From the NCBI GenBank assembly GCA_964396265.1, contig CAYNEM010000007.1:62001-126000 (forward strand): a DNA stretch of 64,000 bases. Direction: 5' to 3'. The stretch is from EA-27 sp964396265. Lineage in GTDB: Archaea > Thermoplasmatota > Thermoplasmata > RBG-16-68-12 > EA-27. This document shows, piece after piece, positions 25,356 through 34,181 of this stretch. The notes under the pieces were generated by a model. It had not been told where the DNA came from. It searched no databases and saw only the letters and a program-made list of their open reading frames with translations. The translations under genes were made by a program, and so were the position numbers. How positions within the stretch are numbered: position 1 is the first letter of the stretch; each line of letters starts with the position of its first letter.

Positions 25356-27058
25356 CCGCCGCCGAGGACCTGGGAACGCTCGCAAGCGAGTACTGGGATG
25401 GGCGGCTCGAGGATGCGCCCCTCTACGCGACCGCGATCGGGGACCGGAGGTTCGACGACCGGCTCGCGGACATCACGTCCCAGGGCCGCTTGCGCTTCAG
25501 CCGCTTCCTCGAGGGCGTCATCGCGCGAGCCCAGGCGATCCCCGAGGGAGGGCTCGGGGACGAAGCGCGCGTGACGCGCGACATGCTGATCATGGAAGCG
25601 GAGAGCGAGCTCGCGTACCTCCGTTGTGGGGTGGACGAGTGGTCCGTGGATCCGCTGGGAGGACCTCAAGTCTCGTTGCTGAACGTGGAGTCGTATCAGA
25701 CGGTCCGGACGCCCGCGGACGCCCGGGCGATGGTGGTCCGCTGGACGGCGATGGGCACCTACGTGGCTCAGCATCTCGCGAACCTCCGGCGGGCGTTGGC
25801 GGAGGACAAGGTCGCCGTGGCCGACTGCGTCCGAAAGGTGATCGAGGAACTCGAGGACTTGGGCGGCAAGCCGGAGGAGCAGTGGACGCTCCTCAAACCC
25901 TTGGCGGTACCGCACGACGATTGGTCCGAGGACGAGCGGGCGGGACTCCGTGATGGCCTCACGCGGGCCGTTGCCGAGTCGATCCGACCTGCGTTCGACC
26001 AATACCTCGTGATGCTCCGGTCAGAGCTGCTCCCGCGAGCGCGGCCCTCCGACAGGGCGGGCATCATGCACGTGCCGGATGGCGATCGCGCGTACCGGAA
26101 ACTAGTCCGCGTGTACACGTCCCTCGACCTGAATCCCGAGGAGGTGCATGCCACGGGTCTCCGCGAGGTCGCTCGCATCAACGGGGAGATGGCGCGGCTA
26201 GGCGCGAAGGTCTTCGGCCTCCAGGACCGGACGAGGATCCTGGAGAAACTGAGGACGGACCCGGAATTGTACTTCACGACGCGCGACGAGGTCGCCGCCA
26301 AGGCGGAGTCCGCGCTGGCGAGGGCTAGGGCCGCGATCCCGCAGTGGTTCGGGCGCCTCCCGGGGGCCGATTGCACAGTCGTCCGCATGGGGGAGCATGA
26401 GGAAAAGCACTCGACCATCGCCTATTATCGTTGGCCCGCGGCGGACGGGTCCCGACCCGGAGCTTACTACATCAACACGTACGCGCCGGCGACGCGGCCG
26501 AGGTACGAGGCGGAGGCGCTCGCGTATCACGAGGCGATCCCGGGCCACCACCTGCAGCTCGCGATCATGCAGGAACTGACCCATCTTCCAGCCTTCCGTC
26601 GACACTCCGGGGTGACCGCGTTCATCGAAGGGTGGGGGCTGTACTCGGAGCGGCTCGCGGACGAGATGGGCCTGTACTCCTCCGACCTCGATCGGATGGG
26701 AATGCTCTCCTACGATGCCTGGCGGGCGTGCCGCCTCGTCGTGGACACGGGGATGCACGCGAAGGGGTGGAGCCGCCAGCGGGCGATCGACTTCATGTGG
26801 GAGAACACGGCGCTCGCCAAGAACAACATTGTGAACGAGGTAGACCGGTACATCGCGTGGCCGGCCCAGGCACTCGCGTACAAGACGGGGCAGATGGAGT
26901 TGCTCCGGCTCCGGGATGCAGCCCGTGACGTGTGCGGCGTTCGTTTCGATGTCAAGGCCTTCCACGACGCCGTGCTTGAGAACGGTGCCCTGGATCTGCG
27001 GACGCTCGCCGCGATGGTTTCGGCGTTCAGCCGCAACCTTGCGCAGGGCCGGTACTAG
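25352..27058 (+). CDS. DUF885 family putative metallopeptidase
   Basis: 568-residue member of DUF885, a mostly helical family with the zinc-peptidase-like motif HEAIPGHHLQ (His393, Glu394, His399, His400) and a downstream glutamate in FIEGWGLYSERLADEMG. The N-terminus EDLGTLASEYWDGRLEDAPLYATAIGDRRFD matches the family start. No signal peptide, so it is likely cytoplasmic. The ATG overlaps the ubiX stop as ATGA. The family is assigned to peptidases by motif; substrates are unknown. Confidence 0.85.
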   Translation: MTAAEDLGTLASEYWDGRLEDAPLYATAIGDRRFDDRLADITSQGRLRFSRFLEGVIARAQAIPEGGLGDEARVTRDMLIMEAESELAYLRCGVDEWSVDPLGGPQVSLLNVESYQTVRTPADARAMVVRWTAMGTYVAQHLANLRRALAEDKVAVADCVRKVIEELEDLGGKPEEQWTLLKPLAVPHDDWSEDERAGLRDGLTRAVAESIRPAFDQYLVMLRSELLPRARPSDRAGIMHVPDGDRAYRKLVRVYTSLDLNPEEVHATGLREVARINGEMARLGAKVFGLQDRTRILEKLRTDPELYFTTRDEVAAKAESALARARAAIPQWFGRLPGADCTVVRMGEHEEKHSTIAYYRWPAADGSRPGAYYINTYAPATRPRYEAEALAYHEAIPGHHLQLAIMQELTHLPAFRRHSGVTAFIEGWGLYSERLADEMGLYSSDLDRMGMLSYDAWRACRLVVDTGMHAKGWSRQRAIDFMWENTALAKNNIVNEVDRYIAWPAQALAYKTGQMELLRLRDAARDVCGVRFDVKAFHDAVLENGALDLRTLAAMVSAFSRNLAQGRY

Positions 27059-27114
27059 GAACCGGCCTGCCTTGCGTCGTGCATCGTCGCCGGAGTCGAC
27101 CGAGCGCAGTCGGG

Positions 27115-29562
27115 CTACGTCTTTGTGGCGACGGTCTCGACCTTGTCGAACTCCTTCCGAAGGAGGGTCATCTCCTCCGGGCCCAGCCCGGTGGGCGTGA
27201 TCGGGACGAACATCGTCGCGTCGTGGACGCTCGCGAGGTCGTTCACCTTCTTGACGAACTTCAGGACTCGGTCGAATGAGTTCTCCACGACCAGATACTC
27301 GATGCCATCGAGCACGAGCGCTCCGCCCTTGTTGTTCTTGACGAAGTTGCTCAACGCCCTCATGATCTCGAAGTCGAGGCGCCTCGGATCGAGCGTCCTG
27401 GGGCCCGGACTGGTGTCCGACAGCCAGTAAAGCTCGACGCCGTCCGCCAGCTCGAACTCCCTCTTCAGCTTCTCGGGGAACGTCGTCGACATGACGAGGC
27501 CGGGCACGCCCGTCCTCACGACGGCCTTGAGCCAGTCGTACGCGAGGACCGGATCCTCGGTGATCACGAGGTAGTTGTACCGTGTCGGGATCTCCTCGAG
27601 GACCATCCGGCAGTCCTCGCACCGGGTGACCTTGAGGAGGGTCCCCTCCTGGAGCAACTGGAGTTCCGAGCACCATGGACACTTGATCGTGACCATCGCC
27701 TTGACAGGCTCGGGCACGACCTGGAGCTTCCGGCCGCAGTTCCCGCACGTTCCGAGCTCCTCGGCGTGCGGCTTGTGGTAGGTCTCCCCGCACGGGCACC
27801 GGTAGGCTTCTGTGACGTCCTCGATGTCCGCCCCGCAGGTCGCGCAGACCATGAGGAGCATCGGTTCCTCGGCGAAGGGAGGCGGGGGCGCTAAGCCCGC
27901 GGCGGGGTGCTCCCCGGGCTCGAGCTCCGGCTCGGGCGGGATCTGCTTCGCCCGTCGATCGTACCAGAACCACGTGAATCCAGAGAGTCCGACCACGGAC
28001 GTGATGCACATGACCCAATACGCGAGTCCGGAAACGAAGAGGCCCGCGCCGAGCATCGTGGGGAAGAAGTAGAACAGCGTCAGGAGCAGGACGGTGATCT
28101 TCCCGATCCAATGGACCCACTTGGTCTTCGCGACCCCGGCCCGCATCTTGACGGGGTGGTCGATACGGAACCGCTCGTAGAACTTCCCTTGGAGCATCCC
28201 GAGGAGCCACCAGGACACCGCGAGGATGACGAAGAGGATCTGGGGATTCTCCACGAAGTCGAACGAGGCGAACCGGGCGGAATCCCCCGGCGGATCGTCG
28301 GCGTTGTACCGCGCGTTGTAGAACATGACCTCCCCGACGGGTGTCCGGATCAGGTGCGCGCCGACGTCGGTTGTCCGGAAGTCCGAGAAGCTGAGGAAGC
28401 CGACGACGAGGTCGATGTGGCGGTGATCGACCAGGCCTTGGACGCGCGAAGGCGCGTCGACGCGGATGTTCCGGACGAAGTACCCGTAACCGCTCGTCGT
28501 CGCGTCACCGTTGGCGGTGAAGAGGAGTCGCACGTACGGCTGCTCCCCGATCCAAGGAGACAAGTCGAACCTCGAGGAGCCGAGGACGGTCGTAGGGAAT
28601 GTGTCGACCGGCGCGTCCAGATCCCCGACAGCCGTCACGTTCTGCCACACAATCCGGTCCGGGCTTACCTGCACCAGGAGGACGTCGTTAGCCGCCGCGC
28701 CACCGGTGTGGTCGAAGGTGAGGTTGGCGTTCGACGCGAACTGGAGGTCCAGCCGCGTGAGCTGGAAGGCGTCTGCGGAGAAGCCTGTCTCGTTCCTCGC
28801 GCTGGGTTCGTACGCCCCCTGGTCGACCCACGGGACCGCGCTGCGGTTTCCGTGCCACAGGAATTGGCCTGGCGGAAACTGCGAGGGCGGGGGCACGCGC
28901 CACCACCCGCCGAGAGCCGGGAAGGGGAACCAGGGCGACGGACAACCCTGGAGGCTCGTGTCGTCGAACGCATCAAAGGTGAAAACATTGTGGACCGCGT
29001 TCGCGAGCGTGATGTTCATCTGGTCGAAGGGCCGGCCAAGGGAACGGGTGTTCGCGTTGAAGATGAAGCGGATCTCGATGCTCTGGCTCGATGTGTTGGT
29101 CGTTCCGACGAGCCCGGAGCTGCTCGCTTCCGCTGGCAGGTCCTGCTCCGCGCGGTCCGCGCGCGTGATCCGCACGAACCGGAACTCCGTGCCGAGCACT
29201 GGTCGGAGGACACCCTCGAGCTCGTTCTCGAGGTGCGCGAGGTATGAGGTGACCTCGGCGGACTCGAGCACGCCGTTGGCCACGCTGGTGGTGGTCGCTC
29301 CTGTGACCTGGCACTCGAAAGCGAATCCGCGCGGCCAGTTCATCCTCTCATCGTACATCCTCAGGATCTTGAGGCGGAGTTCCGCTGCCTGCTCGCCCGT
29401 CAGCAGCCACGTGATGCGACCGCCGCCGGAAACATCCCCGAGGCTGAGGAGTTCGAGGTCCGAGCTCACGATGACCTCTCCCGTCTGCGCCCTCACCTGG
29501 TAGATGGAAAGCAGGGAGAATGTGAGGACGATGAGGACGCCGAGCCGTGACGCCGTGCCCAT
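27115..29562 (-). CDS. membrane protein with ectodomain and cytoplasmic zinc-ribbon/DUF835 module
   Basis: 815 residues in three parts. After a signal-type helix (about residues 7-25, ending VRAQ) comes a 430-residue ectodomain with sequons and Trp-rich segments, no family recognised. A membrane block of three to four helices follows (ILFVILAVSWWLLGML, KITVLLLTLFYFFPTML, LFVSGLAYWVMCITSVVGL). The C-terminal quarter has zinc ribbons (VCATCGAD...CPCGETYHKPH...CGNC, CPWC...CEDC) and a DUF835 domain with the same landmarks as the stand-alone protein at 17950-18699 (YNYLVITEDP, DPRRLDFEIMRALSNF, GGALVLDGIEYLVVENS). It reads like a transmembrane receptor with a cytoplasmic DUF835 output. Monocistronic, convergent with the DUF885 gene. 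Confidence 0.75.
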   Translation of the reverse strand: MGTASRLGVLIVLTFSLLSIYQVRAQTGEVIVSSDLELLSLGDVSGGGRITWLLTGEQAAELRLKILRMYDERMNWPRGFAFECQVTGATTTSVANGVLESAEVTSYLAHLENELEGVLRPVLGTEFRFVRITRADRAEQDLPAEASSSGLVGTTNTSSQSIEIRFIFNANTRSLGRPFDQMNITLANAVHNVFTFDAFDDTSLQGCPSPWFPFPALGGWWRVPPPSQFPPGQFLWHGNRSAVPWVDQGAYEPSARNETGFSADAFQLTRLDLQFASNANLTFDHTGGAAANDVLLVQVSPDRIVWQNVTAVGDLDAPVDTFPTTVLGSSRFDLSPWIGEQPYVRLLFTANGDATTSGYGYFVRNIRVDAPSRVQGLVDHRHIDLVVGFLSFSDFRTTDVGAHLIRTPVGEVMFYNARYNADDPPGDSARFASFDFVENPQILFVILAVSWWLLGMLQGKFYERFRIDHPVKMRAGVAKTKWVHWIGKITVLLLTLFYFFPTMLGAGLFVSGLAYWVMCITSVVGLSGFTWFWYDRRAKQIPPEPELEPGEHPAAGLAPPPPFAEEPMLLMVCATCGADIEDVTEAYRCPCGETYHKPHAEELGTCGNCGRKLQVVPEPVKAMVTIKCPWCSELQLLQEGTLLKVTRCEDCRMVLEEIPTRYNYLVITEDPVLAYDWLKAVVRTGVPGLVMSTTFPEKLKREFELADGVELYWLSDTSPGPRTLDPRRLDFEIMRALSNFVKNNKGGALVLDGIEYLVVENSFDRVLKFVKKVNDLASVHDATMFVPITPTGLGPEEMTLLRKEFDKVETVATKT

Positions 29563-29723
29563 GGAGTCCCGCGAGTATCCGGGCCGCCCCTAAATAGACT
29601 TGCCGGAGAGTTCCCGACGCGGCGAGTCACAGGCGGCGCGCGGCCTCCAAGGAACGAGCATCAAGCTTCCCACGGTGGTCGCGCCGACAAAGGTTTATCC
29701 CGGCACGCCGAAATCCCTTGGCG

Positions 29724-30476
29724 ATGCTCCCGGAGCAGCTTTCGAAGATCCTCGAATCGGGAGTCGACCTCGATCAGGAGTACGACAAGGTCTCCCGCAC
29801 CCTGGAGTCCATCGGCCTTTCGAGCTACGAGGCGCGCGGCTACGTGGCCCTGGTCGCACACGGCTTCGGGAGCGCGGAGGCAATCGCGGAAACCGCCAGG
29901 ATCCCGAGGACAAGTGCGTACAAGGTCCTCCAGTCCTTGTGTCACAAGGGGTTTGCGATCTCCACGAAGGGGCGCCCCACGATCTTCAAGCCGGAGAGCC
30001 CGGGGAAGATCAAGGCGAAGGTGACGGAGCACATCTCGGAGACGTTCGACAAGCTCGAGATGCTCCACGAAATCCTCCGGGACAAAGGCGAACCGCAGCT
30101 CGTTTATACGATCGCGGGCAAAGGCCGCGTCCTCGAAAAGGTGGGCGAGCTCCTCGACACGTGCCAGGACACGTGTATCATCGCAACGCCGACGATGCAC
30201 GAGATCCGCGAGGCCCTCGCGAAGAAGATGGAGAACGCGGTCGACCGCGGGATCCGGCTCACGATCATCACGGAGCCGTTGCAGAAAGTCCCGGGCGGCG
30301 CTCAGGTGTTCTGGAAGAAAGGGCTCCTCGCGACGACGATTATCTCGGACGCGGAGAAGGCGCTCCTCGCTTCCCCGGACCTGCAGGCGTCCGGCTACAC
30401 GGACAACGCGAACCTTGCGAAATACCTCGAGAGCTTCCTCCAGATCCTCATGGAGCAGACGCCGCCGAAGGCGTGA
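29724..30476 (+). CDS. TrmB family transcriptional regulator
   Basis: 250 residues. N-terminal winged helix (residues about 24-80) with LESIGLSSYEARGYVALVAHG and recognition helix RIPRTSAYKVLQSLCHKGF, then the TrmB middle domain with a phospholipase-D-like fold (DTCIIATPTMHEIREAL, DRGIRLTIITEP). No long C-terminal sugar-binding domain, so the ligand may differ from the maltose-type TrmB. A TATA box AGGTTTATCC at 29693-29702 lies about 27 nt before the ATG at 29724, suggesting a leaderless transcript; a TTG two codons earlier is the alternative. It is upstream of a geranylgeranyl reductase gene that has its own TATA. Confidence 0.85.
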   Translation: MLPEQLSKILESGVDLDQEYDKVSRTLESIGLSSYEARGYVALVAHGFGSAEAIAETARIPRTSAYKVLQSLCHKGFAISTKGRPTIFKPESPGKIKAKVTEHISETFDKLEMLHEILRDKGEPQLVYTIAGKGRVLEKVGELLDTCQDTCIIATPTMHEIREALAKKMENAVDRGIRLTIITEPLQKVPGGAQVFWKKGLLATTIISDAEKALLASPDLQASGYTDNANLAKYLESFLQILMEQTPPKA

Positions 30477-30529
30477 CAGACGAGGAACGTGACCCAACCG
30501 TTTATAGAGCGGCGAGGTTTCGCGGCAGC

Positions 30530-31723
30530 GTGGACTACGACGCCCTGGTGATCGGGGCGGGTCCCGTCGGGGGCTTCGTGGCGGGGGCCATCGCGAGCCA
30601 GGGATACCGGGTGGGCCTCGTCGAGGAGCACCGTGAGGTCGGGGAGCCCGTGCAGTGCGGGGGCTTGATCACGCCCCGCGTGTTCGATCTCGTCCCGGGG
30701 CGCGATACGATAGTCAACGATGTCCGCGGCGCGGAGATCTTCTCCCCGAAGGGTCGGAGGATCCGCATCGACGCACACCGGACGGAGGCCGTGGTCGTGG
30801 ACCGCGCGAAGTTCGACCGGTCTGTCGTGCGACACGCGATCAAGAACGGCGCGAAGACCTTGCTCGGGACGAAGGCCCTCGCCGGACGCTACGCGGACGG
30901 GGGTGTCGAGGTCGTCGTCGATAGGGACGGCCGGCACGAGAGCCTCACCGCCAAGATCCTGATCGGCGCCGACGGCGTCCAATCCGTCGTGGCGAAATGG
31001 TTCGGCATCCTGAGGCCGAAATACGTTCTGCCGGGATTCGAGTGCGAGATGACGGGCGTCGAGGGAGACCCTGCGTTCGTGAAGCTCTTCGTCGGCAGCG
31101 AGGTCGCGCCCGGATTCTTCGGTTGGATCATCCCCGCGGGCGATGGTCGCGGTCGCGTGGGCCTCTGCCTCAAGGAGGGGAATGCGTATGCGTACTATCA
31201 GAAGCTCATCCGGGACGGCCCGGCGAAACCCTTCGTGAAGGACGCCCAGCCCCTCCTGTACATCGCCGGCGGAATTCCCGTCGGGTTCCCGCGGCGAACG
31301 TTCGCGGACCACGTCATGATCGTCGGCGACGCCGCCTGCCAGGTGAAGGGCACCAGCGGCGGTGGGATCTACTCCGGGTTGCGATGCGCGGCGCTCTGTG
31401 CCGCGACCGCGGTCGAGGCCCTGCAGAAGGACGATTTCACGGCCAAGCAGATGAGGAAGTACCACAAGGCATGGATCCGTTCGGTCGGCAAGGAGCTCCG
31501 GAAGGATCTCGCGATCCTCGAGTCGTACATGTCTCTGACGGACCGTCAGCTCGAGGATGTCTTCGATCTGTTCGACAGCCCCGAGATGATCAACCTGATC
31601 GAGACTTACGGGGACATTGACTTCCCGTCGAAACTGGGTTGGCGGTTGCTCCGCGAGGAACCGCGCCTCCTGAAGTATGCGGGCAAGGCCCTCCGACCGA
31701 TGCTCCCGAGGTTCGGCGGCTAG
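30530..31723 (+). CDS. geranylgeranyl reductase family flavoprotein
   Basis: 397-residue FAD-dependent reductase of the geranylgeranyl reductase family, which saturates double bonds of archaeal lipid isoprenoid chains. The Rossmann motif is VIGAGPVGGFVAGAIA; then the family CGG block (GEPVQCGGLITP), IGADGVQSVVAKWFG and the second FAD motif VMIVGDAACQVKGTSGGGIYSGL. The start is a GTG about 27 nt after a TATA box (GTTTATAG, 30500-30507), a leaderless layout; in-frame codons further upstream run through the TATA. A second paralogue is encoded at 32964-34043 on the other strand. Confidence 0.9.
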   Translation: MDYDALVIGAGPVGGFVAGAIASQGYRVGLVEEHREVGEPVQCGGLITPRVFDLVPGRDTIVNDVRGAEIFSPKGRRIRIDAHRTEAVVVDRAKFDRSVVRHAIKNGAKTLLGTKALAGRYADGGVEVVVDRDGRHESLTAKILIGADGVQSVVAKWFGILRPKYVLPGFECEMTGVEGDPAFVKLFVGSEVAPGFFGWIIPAGDGRGRVGLCLKEGNAYAYYQKLIRDGPAKPFVKDAQPLLYIAGGIPVGFPRRTFADHVMIVGDAACQVKGTSGGGIYSGLRCAALCAATAVEALQKDDFTAKQMRKYHKAWIRSVGKELRKDLAILESYMSLTDRQLEDVFDLFDSPEMINLIETYGDIDFPSKLGWRLLREEPRLLKYAGKALRPMLPRFGG

Positions 31724-32943
31724 ATCGAATACCACTGCCCCTCGACGGGGAGCAGCACCTCGCGCCCCGGGAGGGAGTCCGCGAGCGCCTGCCGGTTGTC
31801 CCCGTGCATGAGCACGACGCGGGCAGGGTCGCACGCTTCGATGAATTTCACGAGGTCGTCGTGGCCCGCGTGCGCGGAGAAGTCGAACTTCTTCAGCTGG
31901 AACCGTGGCGTCACGAGCTCCCCCTCGAGTTCCAGGACACCCTCGTCGAGCAGGCGGCGCCCGTTCGTCCCCGGGACCTGGAAACCCGTGAGGCAGCACG
32001 CGCTCTTCGGGTCGTCCCGGATCGCGCCGAGGTATCGCTGCACGGGGCCGCCGTCGAGCATCCCGCTCGTGCACACGATGACCTCCCCCCCGAGCGCCCT
32101 CTCACGGCCGCGTGAGGAGTGGACGACGCGCGTCCGGTTCATCGCCTGCCGGAGTTTGCTCGTCGATCGAACGTACCCGTGGTGCTCGACATAGATCGAG
32201 TTGACCTCCTTCCCCATGCCGTCGAGGAACACGTCGAGCTTCTCGCGTGCCAGGGTCATGAGCACCTCCTGTGTACGCCCGACGGCGAACGAGGGCACGA
32301 CGGCGATGCCCCCGTTGCGCACGATGTTCTTCACGAACGCGAGGAACTCGTACTCCGCCTTCAACCGGTCCGGATGGTTCCGGCCCGCGTACGTGGACTC
32401 GATGACGAGGGTGTCGCACTTCACGGGCTTCGCGCCAAGCACGAGATTCGTGTCGGCCGTGTGCAGGTCGCCAGTGAACACGACGGTCTCCCGCCCTTTC
32501 AGCTCGAACATCGTGGCGCCCGGGATGTGGCCCGCGCTGTGAAGGGAGATCTCCATCCCGTTGATCTCCACGGACTCGTTGAAGTCTATCGCCTGATAGA
32601 ACCGCGAGCACTCGCGCACGTCCTGCTCGGAGAACGGGGTCGAGAACCCCTCGATCCTCGCAATCTTGATGCTGTCCTCGAGCATCAGGTCTGCGACGTC
32701 GAACGTCGGCGGCGAGGCGTAGATGTCGACCGCGTGACGCCCCGTCAGCCAGGGGATCATCCCGGAGTGGTCGAGATGGGAGTGGGAGATGAACGCCGCG
32801 TCCAGGGGCGGCGCCTCCATCGGGTATTGCGGCGGCTTGCCGGGCAGCATGCCGTAGTCGAAGAGGAGGGTCGCGGGACCCTCCTTCAGGACCATGCCGA
32901 GGCGCCCGACATGAGTCGCTCCGCCGAGGAATTGGATGTCCAC
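31720..32943 (-). CDS. metallo-beta-lactamase/beta-CASP exonuclease-like protein
   Basis: 407 residues. The metallo-beta-lactamase part has HSHLDHSG (His54, His56, Asp58, His59), HSAGHIPGATMFEL and TGDLHTADTNLVLG. The beta-CASP insert shows PSFAVGRTQEVLMTL and CTSGMLDGGPVQRYL, and the C-terminus has SAHAGHDDLVKFI and LMHGDN. This is the RNase J / CPSF73-like nuclease fold for RNA processing, but it lacks the KH domains of aCPSF1. The GTG start lies about 24 nt downstream of a TTATAG TATA box (32961-32967, minus strand), suggesting a leaderless transcript. The stop overlaps that of the geranylgeranyl reductase by 4 nt. Confidence 0.85.
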   Translation of the reverse strand: MDIQFLGGATHVGRLGMVLKEGPATLLFDYGMLPGKPPQYPMEAPPLDAAFISHSHLDHSGMIPWLTGRHAVDIYASPPTFDVADLMLEDSIKIARIEGFSTPFSEQDVRECSRFYQAIDFNESVEINGMEISLHSAGHIPGATMFELKGRETVVFTGDLHTADTNLVLGAKPVKCDTLVIESTYAGRNHPDRLKAEYEFLAFVKNIVRNGGIAVVPSFAVGRTQEVLMTLAREKLDVFLDGMGKEVNSIYVEHHGYVRSTSKLRQAMNRTRVVHSSRGRERALGGEVIVCTSGMLDGGPVQRYLGAIRDDPKSACCLTGFQVPGTNGRRLLDEGVLELEGELVTPRFQLKKFDFSAHAGHDDLVKFIEACDPARVVLMHGDNRQALADSLPGREVLLPVEGQWYSI

Positions 32944-32963
32944 GGCGGTCGATGCCTCCCGCG

Positions 32964-34043
32964 CTATAAGGCCTTCGCGACGCCGCCGAGGAAGAGCGGC
33001 TGACACCGGATCGCACGGGCCATGCGTCCTTGCCCGAGCAGACGCATTGCGACGTTGAGGTTGCGGTCGTTGCGGAAGAAGAGGTCCGCGAGCCGTTTGA
33101 TCCTTGCCCCGCGCGCGAGCGGGGCGGCCACGGCGGACCGCCACCTTCGCTCGTACGCCTCCAGTGGCACACCCCCCTGCACGTGGTCGGCGGCGGCAAG
33201 TCCGGCGATTCGTCCGCAGATCATGGAGACGTTGATCCCGCCGCCGTTCGTCGCCATGACGTGGCCCGCCGCGTCCCCGACGAGGATCACGGGCCGGCGC
33301 ACCGTCCGTTCGATCGGTCCGAGCACGGGCACGTGGCCCCCGGTCCCCTTCTTCACGGGATAGCCCTGGCGGCGGAGGAACGCCTCGAACAGGCGATTCA
33401 GATTCCCGTCAAAGTGCTGCCACGCGCCCAGGCCGACGTTCGCCTCGCCGTCCTTCGGGATGACCCACGCGTAGCCGCCCGGGGCGAGCGTCCCGAACCA
33501 CAGGTCCGTGACGGACGTGAAGTCGCCCTCGACGTTGCAGCTCATCGCGGGGCCCGTGACCGGGTGCGGGAGACCCACGCTGGTCGCGACGCGGGAGCCC
33601 GGGCCGTCCGCCCCGACGATGACTTTGGCGGCGAACGTCCCGCGGTCCGTGACGACCTCGTTCCCTTGGACCTTGAGGCACGTCGTCTGGGTGCGGAGCT
33701 CCGCGCCCTCCGCGACGGCTTCGTCCGCGATCCCCTGGTCCATCAGATCCCGACGGACGGTGAAGCCCTCGAAGGGGACGTCCCAGTGGCGGCCCGCGGG
33801 GCTCCAGAGTCGGAGGATGTCCGTGTCGCGCTCGTGGACCCGGTTCGGCGCCGTCATCAGGTCCTCGAGGTCGGTGACCGTCGGAAAGATCGCGCGCACC
33901 TCCTGGTCGGCTGCGACGTATTCCCCGCATTGCACGGGGACGCCGACAACCTTACGGCGGTCAAGGAGGAGCACGTCCAGCCCGCGCCGGGCCGCGTATC
34001 GCGCGGCCGTGCTTCCCGCCGGCCCCGCGCCGACGACGATCAC
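32964..34043 (-). CDS. digeranylgeranylglycerophospholipid reductase family protein
   Basis: 359 residues, a second geranylgeranyl reductase paralogue. It starts MIVVGAGPAGSTAARYAARRG (FAD motif) from a GTG, with GVPVQCGEYV, the family's CxG block, VGADGPGSRVATSVG and ILVGDAAGHVMATNGGGINVSMICG. It likely saturates geranylgeranyl chains of membrane lipids. It follows the prenyl synthase gene and a small 45-codon frame; GTG overlaps the stop of that small frame as GTGA, so the three are read together. Confidence 0.9.
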   Translation of the reverse strand: MIVVGAGPAGSTAARYAARRGLDVLLLDRRKVVGVPVQCGEYVAADQEVRAIFPTVTDLEDLMTAPNRVHERDTDILRLWSPAGRHWDVPFEGFTVRRDLMDQGIADEAVAEGAELRTQTTCLKVQGNEVVTDRGTFAAKVIVGADGPGSRVATSVGLPHPVTGPAMSCNVEGDFTSVTDLWFGTLAPGGYAWVIPKDGEANVGLGAWQHFDGNLNRLFEAFLRRQGYPVKKGTGGHVPVLGPIERTVRRPVILVGDAAGHVMATNGGGINVSMICGRIAGLAAADHVQGGVPLEAYERRWRSAVAAPLARGARIKRLADLFFRNDRNLNVAMRLLGQGRMARAIRCQPLFLGGVAKAL

Positions 34044-34177
34044 GTCGTGCGCGCCCGCACCCCCCAGAGGTGAAACGAGGAGCGCATGGACAGGTACTCA
34101 ACCCTCGCGTCCTCGAAACCCGACTCTTGCAAGTTCGCGACGTACGAGCCCGCGGGCCCAGTCCCCTCGGGTCGCAT
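34040..34177 (-). CDS. 45-residue frame resembling a methyltransferase C-terminal tail
   Basis: ATG at 34177, 4 nt after the prenyl synthase stop, and TGA overlapping the next start as GTGA. The peptide reads GPAGSYVANLQESGFEDARV then EYLSMRSSFHLWGVRARTT. The LQESGFEDARVEYLS...WGVRAR pattern is typical of the last strand pair of class I methyltransferases. It may be a remnant of a lost methyltransferase or a real small protein; coupled overlaps on both sides argue that it is at least translated. Function unknown. Confidence 0.5.
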   Translation of the reverse strand: MRPEGTGPAGSYVANLQESGFEDARVEYLSMRSSFHLWGVRARTT

Positions 34178-34181
34178 CGCG

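Noticed and set aside
26198..28210. 670-codon minus-strand frame across the DUF885 and DUF835-receptor genes
   Set aside because: Crosses two well-supported genes in another frame and has no recognisable motif.
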